DNA from: a virus
Strand: one strand, 5' to 3'
IMG/VR virus record: IMGVR_UViG_3300030693_000034
Span: 1-20,008 of that record
DNA length: 20,008 nucleotides
The position numbers and the translations under genes were made by a program. Below, piece by piece: positions 7,012 to 14,688 of the stretch. Position 1 is the first letter of the stretch. Each line of letters opens with the position of its first letter. A model generated the notes under the pieces. It ran no database searches and was not told the DNA's origin. It saw nothing but the letters and a program-made list of their open reading frames with translations.

Positions 7012-7449
7012 TTATGGTCCATCGATGCTGGCGGGAACGGCCATGATTGCGGTGAGTCGAGCTGACTGGATCAAATTGATCGAGGCGATATAGTTGGCGC
7101 CATCGATCATCTGTGCATTCGTCAAGTCGACCTGTTGAGTGTGGTTCAGCGCGTACATGAACTGCTGCACCGTCGGGTCGGTCGACGCATTGATGGCCTG
7201 AAACTCCGCCGCAGTGAACCGCATGATCCACATGCTCGTCAGGATCGGCTGCGGAGCAATAGGTGCCGTCACTGTTGCCGTGGTCTTGGTCGCGGCATTC
7301 CACCCAACGGTGGGTCCGAGTGCCGGCAACCCAGAAACCGACACGAGCCCGTTGGCGGCCAGAACATCGCTGGACGCCACCGGGTCGGTATCGTCAGGGC
7401 ACCACGAAGAAAGAGCGCCCGTGGTGCTGTTGTAGACGTAGATCGCCAT
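7012..7449 (-). CDS. Small phage virion/fibre-region protein, 145 aa
   Basis: Begins MAIYVYNSTTGALSSWCPDD, then a middle repeat-like stretch (VLAANGLVSVSGLPALGPTV) and a helical C-terminal half (TAAEFQAINASTDPTVQQFM, VDLTNAQMIDG, LIQSARLTAIM). The YVYN-x-x-TGAL-x-S-x-CP-x-DTDPVAS opening is a recurring one in phage fibre loci, from memory. The helical half might be a chaperone or assembly part, but I do not know its function. It starts 7 bases after the stop of the beta-helix-like gene. Confidence 0.7.
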   Translation of the reverse strand: MAIYVYNSTTGALSSWCPDDTDPVASSDVLAANGLVSVSGLPALGPTVGWNAATKTTATVTAPIAPQPILTSMWIMRFTAAEFQAINASTDPTVQQFMYALNHTQQVDLTNAQMIDGANYIASINLIQSARLTAIMAVPASIDGP

Positions 7450-7456
7450 CGCGGGC

Positions 7457-9226
7457 CTAACTTAGTGTGGGTGAAGGATCAAAGAGCGTCGTCACGGAGG
7501 TTGACCCGGTCTGCACGAAGGGTTGCACTTCGACTGGACCGGCAAGCGCCTGTTGCGGCGATGTCAGTGACGCCGTAATCTTGAAGCGCCACATCGCCTG
7601 GAATACTGCCGTTCCATCCGTTACCGAGCCGCCGTCGACGGCACTGGCATAACCACCAGGAACCGAAGATGCAGTGGTGCCGGCAGTCGTACAGATGAAA
7701 AGTCGGCCGGAGTTGGTCGACACTGCCATGACCTGGCCGAGGGTGACGGCCGTCGAGTTGGCGCGCTGCGGCGCTTTGCTATCCCATGCGCTGGTGTCGG
7801 CCGTGAGCGCCGTACCCGTCGTCGCGGAGATCGCAGTGCGCGTGGACATGACACTGCCAAGGGGTGCCGCAGACGATCCTGGATAGGTGACGTTCATCCA
7901 CACGGAAGCGTTCGTCGGCATCGCCGAGGCGCCAGAGACGCCATACAACGTCACGTTCAGCGCCGAGGTGGTCTTGTTGTTCCACGACGCAAGAGGAAAG
8001 CACTCGAACGGAAAATAGAATGACGTGACCTGGCTGTTGTTCGGGTTGGCGAACGTATTGACGGTGTGTCCAAAGGCACCAGTGTCATCAGCGGCACCGC
8101 CGGTGCGAACTAGTGTGCGGGAGGACAGCAGGTTGCCCGCGGCGCGGGTGACGCCGTGCACGTTGTCATCGTTGGCCGACGAGCACCGAATGAGATAGGA
8201 CGAGACCAGCGGGCCCTGCTTGCCGTCATCACCCGCCACACTGAAGGGAATGGCGTTCGAGGCCAGCTTGCAATTCTCTAGGTACTGCGATCCGGCTCCG
8301 CCCGACTGGTTGATGATGTAGTTCGAGCCCCAGCCCGAGAGGTCCGAGTCGATCAGGTGAAACTCACCCGCTGCCGGGTTGTTCCAGAACCGGCTCGGGA
8401 ACGACGTGCCCGACGCCATCTGCGCATTGATGACTCTGCCGATGCCTCCGCCAAAGCTGTTGTGGCAGGTGGTGTCGCCGAAGCTGAACGTGCAGTTATT
8501 CCAGGTGTGGGAATACGAGAATGGACCGCCCATCTTGTTGGCATCGGAACCGGCCAGCATCCCGAAATAACAGTTGTCGTACAGCTCCATGCCGTTGGAG
8601 CTGGACTGCATCTGGTGGGCCGAGATGAACGAGATCCCCCACCAGTACATCTGGACGTTGTTGCTGGGGTCGTTGAACGCGATGGCATTGTTGCCGGACG
8701 CAGTCATTGTGACCGAGGCGCCGAGGTTGGTGTTCTGCGTGCCCGGCTGGGGAAACCAGTCTTTCGCGAGCGGCGGCACATCGCCAGTGCCTGTGTTGTC
8801 GACGCAGATGACCTGGTTCAGCAACCAATTGCTGCCGGACATCTGGAACTTGATCTGGTTGGCTGACGACTCCGCGTGGTTCTTGGCGACGTAAATCGTG
8901 TCGCCCTCGGCAGCCCATCCGGACTGCATCGCGTTGTTGATCAGCTTGTGAGGAGCTGCCCACGCGCCGGGGGACTGAAAGGTCTGTTGACCGGTCACCT
9001 CGGTGAAAGTGGCGCCGCCAGACGTGGTCGTGCTGCCCGCGGTTAGATTCCACGTCGGTTCAGTACCTGCAGACGTACCCGCCGTCGTGCAACGAAAGAC
9101 TCGCTCGTTGCCGACAGTGGGGGTGGCCAACTGGCGAATAAGATTGCCGACCGTGTAGGCGTGCGAAACTGTGAACGCCGCAACGTTGCCGTAGTCGACG
9201 GACCCTACGTACCAGTTGTTGGCCAT
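7457..9226 (-). CDS. Large beta-helix-like tail fibre/tailspike-type protein
   Basis: A 589-aa protein rich in Gly, Ser, Thr and Asn, with a long central region (about 90-420) of short strands and Asn ladders (SWNNCTFSFGD-type turns, ENCKLASN, LIDSDLSGWGSN) suggesting a right-handed parallel beta-helix, as in tailspikes and pectate-lyase-like phage proteins. Near each end is the same small module: RVFRCTTAGTSAGTEPTW at residues 42-59 and RLFICTTAGTTASSVP at 508-523, the second followed by DGTAVFQAMW. Such CTTAG modules occur in many phage fibres and may bind glycans. Residues 92-115 hold EGDTIYVAKNHAE, a typical beta-helix entry motif. Probably adhesin or polysaccharide-binding fibre; no catalytic residues can be named, so a depolymerase role is unproven. 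Confidence 0.75.
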   Translation of the reverse strand: MANNWYVGSVDYGNVAAFTVSHAYTVGNLIRQLATPTVGNERVFRCTTAGTSAGTEPTWNLTAGSTTTSGGATFTEVTGQQTFQSPGAWAAPHKLINNAMQSGWAAEGDTIYVAKNHAESSANQIKFQMSGSNWLLNQVICVDNTGTGDVPPLAKDWFPQPGTQNTNLGASVTMTASGNNAIAFNDPSNNVQMYWWGISFISAHQMQSSSNGMELYDNCYFGMLAGSDANKMGGPFSYSHTWNNCTFSFGDTTCHNSFGGGIGRVINAQMASGTSFPSRFWNNPAAGEFHLIDSDLSGWGSNYIINQSGGAGSQYLENCKLASNAIPFSVAGDDGKQGPLVSSYLIRCSSANDDNVHGVTRAAGNLLSSRTLVRTGGAADDTGAFGHTVNTFANPNNSQVTSFYFPFECFPLASWNNKTTSALNVTLYGVSGASAMPTNASVWMNVTYPGSSAAPLGSVMSTRTAISATTGTALTADTSAWDSKAPQRANSTAVTLGQVMAVSTNSGRLFICTTAGTTASSVPGGYASAVDGGSVTDGTAVFQAMWRFKITASLTSPQQALAGPVEVQPFVQTGSTSVTTLFDPSPTLS

Positions 9227-9232
9227 CCGCTA

Positions 9233-10120
9233 TTACGCTGCGCTGATGACGATAGTGCCGGACGCGAACGACGGCGTTACGCCAGCCGGGATCGACTGCT
9301 GCACGATCTTTCGCAGCATGCCAGAGCCGGAGCTGGTTGTGACGCAAGCGGTCGCCGGGCCCGTAGTGGTGTCGACGTTGATGGCGTCGGTCGCGGGCGT
9401 GGCAACGAAGTTCACGGTGTAGCCCGTCCAGGTGCCCGTGGAGAGCGTCGGAAGAGTCCCGCCGTACTCCGCTGTGAACACGATCGGATCGTTGCTGGCA
9501 AACCCGTTGGCCTTGACGGACACTAGGTTGCTCGCGGTCGGAACCTCGAACGGCAACCAGGGGAAGTTGCCCAGGAAATCCCAAGCCAGAAGATCGCCCG
9601 CGGTCAGAGCGTCGTAGAGACCCCAAGCGATGACCGTACCGAAGCCGGCGCCCGTGGCAGCCGCGTACGCTACAGCAGCGCCATTGGTCGTGGACGACGG
9701 TGCAGTGCCGCTGGCATTCGGGAACGCCGAGAACGTCAAGCTGTCGGTCGAGCCGGAAGACGCATGCAGAGCGTTGGCCGTGAGGACCAGCGCGGTTCCG
9801 ACGTACGTCGAGACAGTGCCGATCGCCTGCGAGTTGGTCGTATCGTAGACGGTCATGCCAGGCACAACCCAGCCAGGGTTGGTCGTCATGGTGACGTTCG
9901 CCGAGCCGGTCGTGAACGACGCAGTAGCCGCAACGGAGCCGGCAACCTGCGTACGAGCATACGCGGTACCGGACGTCGAGACTTCGGTGAAGCCGGTGCC
10001 GGCGTCAGTACCGACCGCCGTGAACAGCGCCATGAACACAGACGGCGTGACCGGCTGCGCAATCTGTCCCGTGATGTTGTTCAGCAGATTGTCTGCCGAA
10101 TAGTTCGTGAGGCCGGTCAT
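9233..10120 (-). CDS. Phage tail fibre protein, Gp80-like
   Basis: A 295-aa protein whose N-terminus (MTGLTNYSADNLLNNITG, then TPSVFMALFTAVGTDAGTG, FTEVSTSGTAYARTQV) matches a recurrent phage fibre family (Gp80-like) in which an ALFT strand and a GxAYARQ-type motif are diagnostic. Residues about 66-133 look like an insert: GSANVTMTTNPGWVVPGMTV, DTTNSQAIGTV and SSGSTDSLTFSAFP; a small domain of this type occurs in other phage structural proteins. The C-terminal part (IAWGLYDALTAGDLLAWDFL, then a beta domain) is also family-like. It follows the small 74-aa gene by 9 bases and precedes the beta-helix protein by 6, consistent with one fibre operon. Confidence 0.7.
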   Translation of the reverse strand: MTGLTNYSADNLLNNITGQIAQPVTPSVFMALFTAVGTDAGTGFTEVSTSGTAYARTQVAGSVAATASFTTGSANVTMTTNPGWVVPGMTVYDTTNSQAIGTVSTYVGTALVLTANALHASSGSTDSLTFSAFPNASGTAPSSTTNGAAVAYAAATGAGFGTVIAWGLYDALTAGDLLAWDFLGNFPWLPFEVPTASNLVSVKANGFASNDPIVFTAEYGGTLPTLSTGTWTGYTVNFVATPATDAINVDTTTGPATACVTTSSGSGMLRKIVQQSIPAGVTPSFASGTIVISAA

Positions 10121-10129
10121 TTCGATTCC

Positions 10130-10354
10130 TTACGACAGCGCGGAGATGGCGGTGTTGACCGTGGTGATGTTCGAAGACTCGGTGCCCGACGGCGTCAGCA
10201 CATCGTTGACAAGATAGGTGAGCTTGGTGATGCACTCAGCAATCGCGAGTTCGACCTCGAGCATGATGCCAGGGAGATCGCACGCAGCGATTTCAGCCTG
10301 GTTCTTGCCGCCAGTCGTGAAGGTGATAGCAGTGAGGTTTGCCTTGACGCCCAT
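10130..10354 (-). CDS. Small helical phage protein, 74 aa
   Basis: Begins MGVKANLTAITFTTGGKNQ; the rest is mainly helical (LEVELAIAECITKLTYLVND), then TPSGTESSN and a final short helix. The C-terminal pattern P-S-G-x-x-S-S-N followed by alternating Val/Ala resembles that of the 73-aa protein at 14688-14909, so the two may be distant paralogues. Function unknown; position between adaptor and fibre genes suggests a minor virion or assembly protein. Confidence 0.65.
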   Translation of the reverse strand: MGVKANLTAITFTTGGKNQAEIAACDLPGIMLEVELAIAECITKLTYLVNDVLTPSGTESSNITTVNTAISALS

Positions 10355-10384
10355 GAGAGAAATTCCTTGATGTTGGGGATTGGA

Positions 10385-11290
10385 TTAGAATGTGGTCCGC
10401 GCGCGGAACGGGTCCAGCAACTTCTTGACGTCGTTGTCGAGAGTCGTTGCCGCGAACCGCATCATCGTGGTGTCGCCGGCTGTGATCCTCTGAAGACCGC
10501 CGCTTAGATTTGATGTCTGGATTAGACCTGATGCTATCTGTGCGGCTGCGCGTGCCACCGGATCAGGTACGGTCGGATATCCTGCGACGTACTTGATGCG
10601 AACGTCGGAGTAATAGGAGAGCAGTTCACCAGCCGGCACCCAGATCTCACCGGTCGCATCCGACCAGGATGACGGCGGGATCGCGATCGGTATCCACGGC
10701 GGCGGACCGCCGAAGGACTGGATCGACGCCAACAGGTTCATGTCCTGATAGAGACCGCCGACCTGATCAGACCGGCGCCCGTAGGAGTACCGGCCAAGCA
10801 TCGAGACGACGCTTACGAGCGGAAACTTGGCCACGCGAACGATTGAACGCTTACTTGGCGTGGTGCGATCTTCGCTGATGACACGACCGACGTCGGCCAG
10901 GGCGCCACTGGCGTGGCTGAACTGAACATTGCCGAGCGTGATCTGATTGGTTCCGTTGACAGCTACGATGACGCAAGCTTCTACGGCGGCCGGGTTAGCG
11001 AAGTCGAGGACAAGGACTTCACCGATGCTGTCGGCTCTGATATTTGCCGGAGTCACTGTCACGACGACATTGGTGCCAGGTGTGATGGCTGATCCAAGCT
11101 TGTATGTGAAGCTCGGCGTCATGGATGCCATGGCGCAAGGATTGCCGTTGCCGTCCTTGGTATAGATCAGACCTTCCGGTCGCTTGATCTCGGCATCGAT
11201 TAGGGTCGATGCGAGTTGAGCGACTCCGGCCGGCAGAGTGGCAGGAAGGCCGAAGCCGTCGTTGACACCCTGTAGATAATTCGATCCCAT
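10385..11290 (-). CDS. Probable head-tail adaptor (connector) protein
   Basis: A 301-aa protein, MGSNYLQGVNDGFGLPATLP at the N-terminus. The last 80 residues (DVRIKYVAGYPTVPDPVARA, then AAAQIASGLIQTS, a Gly-rich loop, and VKKLLDPFRARTTF) have the pattern of adaptor proteins that dock under the portal: a Y-x-AGYP strand, then helices containing ALA/AAAQ, ending in D-x-x-x-LL-x-PFR. Residues about 55-135 look like a beta insertion (TPGTNVVVTVTPANIRADSI, NQITLGNVQF). Its place soon after the capsid gene fits a connector role. It starts one base after the previous stop. Assignment is by pattern, not a firm family match. Confidence 0.6.
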   Translation of the reverse strand: MGSNYLQGVNDGFGLPATLPAGVAQLASTLIDAEIKRPEGLIYTKDGNGNPCAMASMTPSFTYKLGSAITPGTNVVVTVTPANIRADSIGEVLVLDFANPAAVEACVIVAVNGTNQITLGNVQFSHASGALADVGRVISEDRTTPSKRSIVRVAKFPLVSVVSMLGRYSYGRRSDQVGGLYQDMNLLASIQSFGGPPPWIPIAIPPSSWSDATGEIWVPAGELLSYYSDVRIKYVAGYPTVPDPVARAAAQIASGLIQTSNLSGGLQRITAGDTTMMRFAATTLDNDVKKLLDPFRARTTF

Positions 11291-11291
11291 A

Positions 11292-11696
11292 TCACGCCGC
11301 GTTCAGAAGAAGCGCAAATCCAGAGATGGTTGCAGTGGACCCGCCGGTGTTGGTGATGGTGACCTTGAACGACTGGAACGGGAGTCCATCGTTTGAGTTC
11401 ACAACGTTCGCGGTGGCGGCGACGAGCGTGGAAGAGATGGGCGCGCCCTGGGGAAGCGTACCAACCTTATCGACGTAACGCTGGATCGAAACTGCACCGG
11501 CCTGCGATGACAGAACAGCACAAGAGAGTGCCTTGAAGCCGTCACTCGCGATAACGTTCGACACGTAGCTACCGGCAGCAGCGATCGTCGTGGGCGGCGG
11601 AGTAGTTGCCGAGACACTCAGATCGCACTGCGCTACCGGGCCTGTGGCGACCGGCTCCCAGTATTGATCATTTATTTCGGATGAGACCTGAGGCAT
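11292..11696 (-). CDS. Small beta-rich virion protein, unknown
   Basis: A 134-aa protein, MPQVSSEINDQYWEPVATGP at the start. The core (SYVSNVIASDGFKALSCAVL, AGAVSIQRYVDKVGTLPQGA, FQSFKVTITNTGGSTATISG) alternates strands as in jelly-roll or Ig-like decoration domains seen in many phage virions. It lies between a small conserved gene and the adaptor, so a head decoration or neck role is plausible but unproven. Spacing to the next gene is one base. Confidence 0.65.
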   Translation of the reverse strand: MPQVSSEINDQYWEPVATGPVAQCDLSVSATTPPPTTIAAAGSYVSNVIASDGFKALSCAVLSSQAGAVSIQRYVDKVGTLPQGAPISSTLVAATANVVNSNDGLPFQSFKVTITNTGGSTATISGFALLLNAA

Positions 11697-11705
11697 GTGG
11701 ATTCC

Positions 11706-11960
11706 TTATGCGGTCAGAAGCTCGGGCAAGATCAGCCGGGACTTCTTCGCCAACTGATGTTTCACGAGATACTTCCCGATGGAGTCGGGGACATCCGCTT
11801 TGCCGAAGACGAACTCGACGTTGAATTCCAGGGGCGCGTTCTTATCGTCCACCCAATCGGATGGCATCTCACCCTGGCCCTCGAGGTGCTTGGCCGGACA
11901 GATGCTCATGATGAATGATTTTTGCTTCACGGCTTTGGCGCCGGTGGCGTAGACGTGCAT
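11706..11960 (-). CDS. Conserved small protein after the capsid gene, unknown
   Basis: An 84-aa protein: MHVYATGAKAVKQKSFIMSI, CPAKHLEGQGEMPSDWVDDK, PLEFNVEFVFGKADVPDS and ending KKSRLILPELLTA. The central mixed beta strands and the C-terminal K-x-SRLILP segment look conserved, and I recall similar proteins after capsid genes of alphaproteobacterial phages, without a known role. AGGAG stands 6 bases before the ATG. It is the first gene after the terminator that follows the capsid gene. Confidence 0.7.
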   Translation of the reverse strand: MHVYATGAKAVKQKSFIMSICPAKHLEGQGEMPSDWVDDKNAPLEFNVEFVFGKADVPDSIGKYLVKHQLAKKSRLILPELLTA

Positions 11961-11987
11961 GGAAACTCCTGTTTAAAGACGGGTAAT

Positions 11988-12018
11988 AAAAAACCCCCGG
12001 TGATTTCTCACCGAGGGT
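11988..12018 (-). terminator. Intrinsic terminator after the major capsid gene
   Basis: An 11-nt stem with one mismatch on the minus strand (ACCCTCGGTGA and TCACCGGGGGT, 4-nt loop GAAA) followed by six T residues. It sits 66 bases after the capsid stop and before the next gene, so capsid transcripts can end here. Confidence 0.88.
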
Positions 12019-12083
12019 GTGTTTAGACTCTGGAAGAGGCTTGTGAGGCTAATGTCCCCGAAGCGACAACTCTTCCCGAGTTA

Positions 12084-13094
12084 TTACGGACGCAGAACCT
12101 GGACCAGGCGGTGCGCGTAAGTCGCGCCCTTCACGATCAGGTTGTCGAACACGATGCCGACGTACTGGCCCTGCAACCCGGACAGCAGACCGAGCTGGAA
12201 CAGACGCGGGCTCATATTGCCGTCTCCGCCAGAGATGACGGCCATCTCGATGTCGGCCTCTGTCACGATGACAGCGTAGTAGCCCTTCAGCGCGGTCGGG
12301 ACCGCCGAGAAGCCATACGCCGAGACGCCCGCCGCAGAGATCGCCGCGGACAGGAACGGATCCACAACCAAGGGGATCGGGCCGGCCTGCGTCTGGATCG
12401 CGCGAACCATCACGCCGGCAGTCACTTCGACCTTGTCGAAGGTGATCTGCGACGCCTTGGCTTCACGATCGAGATAGTCACCGAGGATCGGATCGATGTA
12501 GATCGCGGTCGGTCGGATTACGTAGGTGGTATTCGCAACCATCTGGGCGACCTGGCTCTTGATGCCGTCGATGATGGAGGCGCCGTTCACGACCTGACCC
12601 GTGGTGGTGATCTGGGTCAGAGCCGAGACGTACTGGGTCGTGGTGGGGATCGTCAGCGACGTATCGGTGCCGGTCCAAACGCCGGAAGCCGACGCCACGA
12701 TGACGGAGTTCAGGATGTCCTGAATGTCCTTGGCTTCGACTGCAGCGAACTGGCCCTGCTGACGGGTAACTTCGACGTCGAACAGCGACAGGTTCGTCTG
12801 GTTGACGATCGCCTTAACGTAGGCCGAACGCTCAACACGCGCCGGACCAGTTGCGGTCGGGGTGATGTTGCGCGGATCGGTGAACGCTGCGGTCGCAATC
12901 GCGGTCTGCTCGAAGTAACGATGGGGATGACCCGTCGCAAGCTTGCGGCTGACGCGCTGAAGGAAGATCGAGTTCCGACGAATGATGTCGTAGATCTCGG
13001 ATTCGTACTTGTTGATTTCGATGGCGCCGTTGCCGAGGAAATCGGCGGCGGCAGTGATCTGGTCAACGAACTTGGCGGGCTGAATGAAAGACAT
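12084..13094 (-). CDS. Major capsid protein, HK97-like fold
   Basis: A 336-aa major head protein. It directly follows the protease-scaffold gene, as usual. An N-terminal arm with helices (AKFVDQITAAADFLGNGAIE, YESEIYDIIRR) leads into an E-loop-like stretch, and the region from about 70 to 150 (FTDPRNITPTATGP, SAYVKAIVNQTNLSLFDVEV) gives the strand and long spine helix of the HK97 fold. Later parts (YIDPILGDYLDREAKASQIT and VEVTAGVMVRAIQ, then VDPFLSAA) look like the A domain. No long N-terminal delta domain is present, consistent with a separate scaffold. AAGGA lies 9 bases before the ATG. High expression is implied by the strong terminator that follows. Confidence 0.85.
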   Translation of the reverse strand: MSFIQPAKFVDQITAAADFLGNGAIEINKYESEIYDIIRRNSIFLQRVSRKLATGHPHRYFEQTAIATAAFTDPRNITPTATGPARVERSAYVKAIVNQTNLSLFDVEVTRQQGQFAAVEAKDIQDILNSVIVASASGVWTGTDTSLTIPTTTQYVSALTQITTTGQVVNGASIIDGIKSQVAQMVANTTYVIRPTAIYIDPILGDYLDREAKASQITFDKVEVTAGVMVRAIQTQAGPIPLVVDPFLSAAISAAGVSAYGFSAVPTALKGYYAVIVTEADIEMAVISGGDGNMSPRLFQLGLLSGLQGQYVGIVFDNLIVKGATYAHRLVQVLRP

Positions 13095-13119
13095 TGTTCT
13101 TATTCCTTTTTCGCGCTTC

Positions 13120-13611
13120 TTACAGAGCGCCCAAACGCGACAGCTCTTGCTTGAGCGTCATGCGTTGATCCATGTTGAGACCAGCCGCCTTGAGTGAGAC
13201 GTCGAGTTCGGAGACCTTGAGCTTCGCGTCGCCCTCGGGCAGCGTGATAGACGCCCTGGCAAGCAAGCTGGTGATCATCGGGCTGACGGTTTTGCGATCG
13301 GGAGCGGCGGCAGCGGCGATAGCCTTCGCTTCAGCATCCTTGGCCTTCGTCTCCGCAGCGGCGAGCTGATCGACGAGCGGCTTGGTGGCGGCTTCGACGG
13401 CAGTCTTGACGGCTGTCTCGATCGCAAGGGTCTGCGCGGCAGCGATGCGCTGCACTTCAGCGGCCTGATCGAGTGCTTCCTTGACGGCAGCCTTGACGTC
13501 GACCACGGCGGGCGCAACGACAGTGGCTGCACCGGCTTCGATCTTGGTGAGGCGATCGCCGAAAGGCTTGAGCGCGCCGTCCAGGATTACCTTCAGTTCT
13601 TCGGGGGTCAT
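13120..13611 (-). CDS. Internal-start scaffold protein (in frame)
   Basis: An in-frame ATG at 13611, codon 249 of the fusion, begins MTPEELKVILDGALKPFGDR and would give a 163-aa protein made of the scaffold part alone. AGGAGA stands at the ideal distance upstream, which is unusual within a coding frame. The product is strongly helical: a VKEALDQAAEV coiled coil, an Ala-rich linker and a C-terminal helix-turn-helix-like end (SELDVSLKAAGLNMDQRMTL) that may bind capsid subunits. Excess scaffold over protease is needed for procapsid assembly, as known for lambda Nu3 within C. The internal start is seen in sequence; its use is inference. Confidence 0.7.
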   Translation of the reverse strand: MTPEELKVILDGALKPFGDRLTKIEAGAATVVAPAVVDVKAAVKEALDQAAEVQRIAAAQTLAIETAVKTAVEAATKPLVDQLAAAETKAKDAEAKAIAAAAAPDRKTVSPMITSLLARASITLPEGDAKLKVSELDVSLKAAGLNMDQRMTLKQELSRLGAL

Positions 13612-14355
13612 TTTTATTTCTCCTGCTTCGGCGGATGCCGCAAGCGATGTGGTTGTGTAGGCAGCCTTGTCCTTGCGGAGAATCGCTGCGCCGGTGAAAG
13701 ACAGATCGGTGATCGTGAGAATGTCGGCGCTCGGGTCTTCGATCGTCAGACGTTGCGCTTCAAAGCTGAAGCCCAGGACTTTCTTGAGATCTTTGATGAG
13801 TGCCGCCGTCTCTGGAAAATCGGCTGCGTAGATGAAGCCCTCGATCGCGATCGCGTTGCCAACGATGTTGGCTGACGTGATGATGCCAATCTTTTCCTGG
13901 GCATCGTGACCGTCGAACGAAGGAGTGAAGTTGACCGCCATACCCATCAGAGAGGAAAGTGCCCTCTCCGCTGCTCCGGCAGTGACGATGATCCGACGCC
14001 CGTGCGCGCCACCAGGGGCGCCGTCGGACGGCTGATCAAGTCGCGTCAGGATGCCAGAGAACGGCATCTTGTTCGGGTGATCTGAATTGGAGATGTTGAG
14101 CGCCATTGCCTCAAGGCTGATGGCTTTCAACTTATGCCAGTCGCTGGTGTCGACATCTAGTTCGACAGCACGAGCGATGATTAGGTGACGAGCTTCGCGC
14201 TTCTCGTCGATTGAAAGCCCTTGCGTGTTCTCGACGTTGTACCAAGAGAGCTTGGTATTGTGAGCGTCGTTGATACGAAGCTTGCGCTTGCCAGGAACTG
14301 CGAACTGATCGTCTGCGAGGGCTGCGATGCCCTTCTTGTCTAGTTTTACGTTCAT
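13120..14355 (-). CDS. Capsid maturation protease fused to scaffold
   Basis: A 411-aa head-assembly protein in three parts. Residues 1-75 resemble the DUF6582-type domain (ALADDQFAVPGKRKLRINDA). Residues about 90-235 resemble a prohead protease: FDGHDAQEKIG with H150 and D151, then VLGFSFEAQ with S197, then ITDLSFTGAAILRKDKAAY. H150 and S197 are likely catalytic residues by family analogy. Residues about 250-411 are Ala/Lys/Glu-rich helix (AVKEALDQAAEVQRIAAAQT, AAAETKAKDAEAKAIAAAA), the scaffold. The order protease, scaffold, capsid matches the lambda C/Nu3 arrangement. A second start at 13611 should give free scaffold. The protease should cleave scaffold and itself before DNA packaging. Confidence 0.8.
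   Translation of the reverse strand: MNVKLDKKGIAALADDQFAVPGKRKLRINDAHNTKLSWYNVENTQGLSIDEKREARHLIIARAVELDVDTSDWHKLKAISLEAMALNISNSDHPNKMPFSGILTRLDQPSDGAPGGAHGRRIIVTAGAAERALSSLMGMAVNFTPSFDGHDAQEKIGIITSANIVGNAIAIEGFIYAADFPETAALIKDLKKVLGFSFEAQRLTIEDPSADILTITDLSFTGAAILRKDKAAYTTTSLAASAEAGEIKMTPEELKVILDGALKPFGDRLTKIEAGAATVVAPAVVDVKAAVKEALDQAAEVQRIAAAQTLAIETAVKTAVEAATKPLVDQLAAAETKAKDAEAKAIAAAAAPDRKTVSPMITSLLARASITLPEGDAKLKVSELDVSLKAAGLNMDQRMTLKQELSRLGAL
13619..13624 (-). promoter_or_regulatory. Internal Shine-Dalgarno for the scaffold start
   Basis: AGGAGA, with the ATG at 13611 about 8 bases after its AGGAG core, inside the protease-scaffold frame. It is stronger than the site in front of the full-length start at 14355, where only GGGGC-like bases are seen. 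Confidence 0.75.
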
Positions 14356-14370
14356 GGTGGGCGAAGCCCC

Positions 14371-14688
14371 TTAGAGGTGGTAGGAAAGACCGATCAGGAA
14401 TTCCTTGGTGTCGCCGTTTGACTTATCGATCGCGACTTTAAGGAACGGCTTGATCTCAGCCAGGCGCTGATGGATCGCGTGACGTTCGTCAGTGAAGCCA
14501 TCGAGTTCAACAAGTGCGCCTGCCCATGCTTTGCGCTCGGGCTCATCCTCGTAGACGAATGGGTTCTCAAGGGACTCTGGGACCGCCAGCTTCTCAGCAT
14601 CCCGACTGACGTTCTCTGCGTCAGCTTCCTTGCGAAGCTCTTCGGCTTCCAGCTCGGCCATCAATTCCTCTTCTGTCTGATCGGCCAT
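14371..14688 (-). CDS. Small acidic coiled-coil phage protein, unknown
   Basis: A 105-aa protein. The first 40 residues are very acidic and helical (EEELMAELEAEELRKEADAE), a probable coiled coil; the rest (VYEDEPERKAWAGALVELDG, HAIHQRLAEIKPFLKVAID) is also helical, ending IGLSYHL. The ATG overlaps the preceding stop as TAATG, so it is translationally coupled. Located between the portal and the protease, it may be an assembly factor or minor virion protein, but I do not know the family. Confidence 0.65.
   Translation of the reverse strand: MADQTEEELMAELEAEELRKEADAENVSRDAEKLAVPESLENPFVYEDEPERKAWAGALVELDGFTDERHAIHQRLAEIKPFLKVAIDKSNGDTKEFLIGLSYHL

Noticed and set aside
6176-7303. Longer 375-aa version of the duplicated-domain protein
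   Set aside because: The upstream part overlaps the 145-aa gene in another frame and has shadow composition; ATG 7009 starts right at the first repeat.
12111-13154. Long plus-strand open frame opposite the capsid gene (347 aa)
   Set aside because: Antisense shadow in a GC-rich coding region; Arg/Asp-rich sequence without domains, while the minus strand has a clear major capsid protein with a ribosome site.
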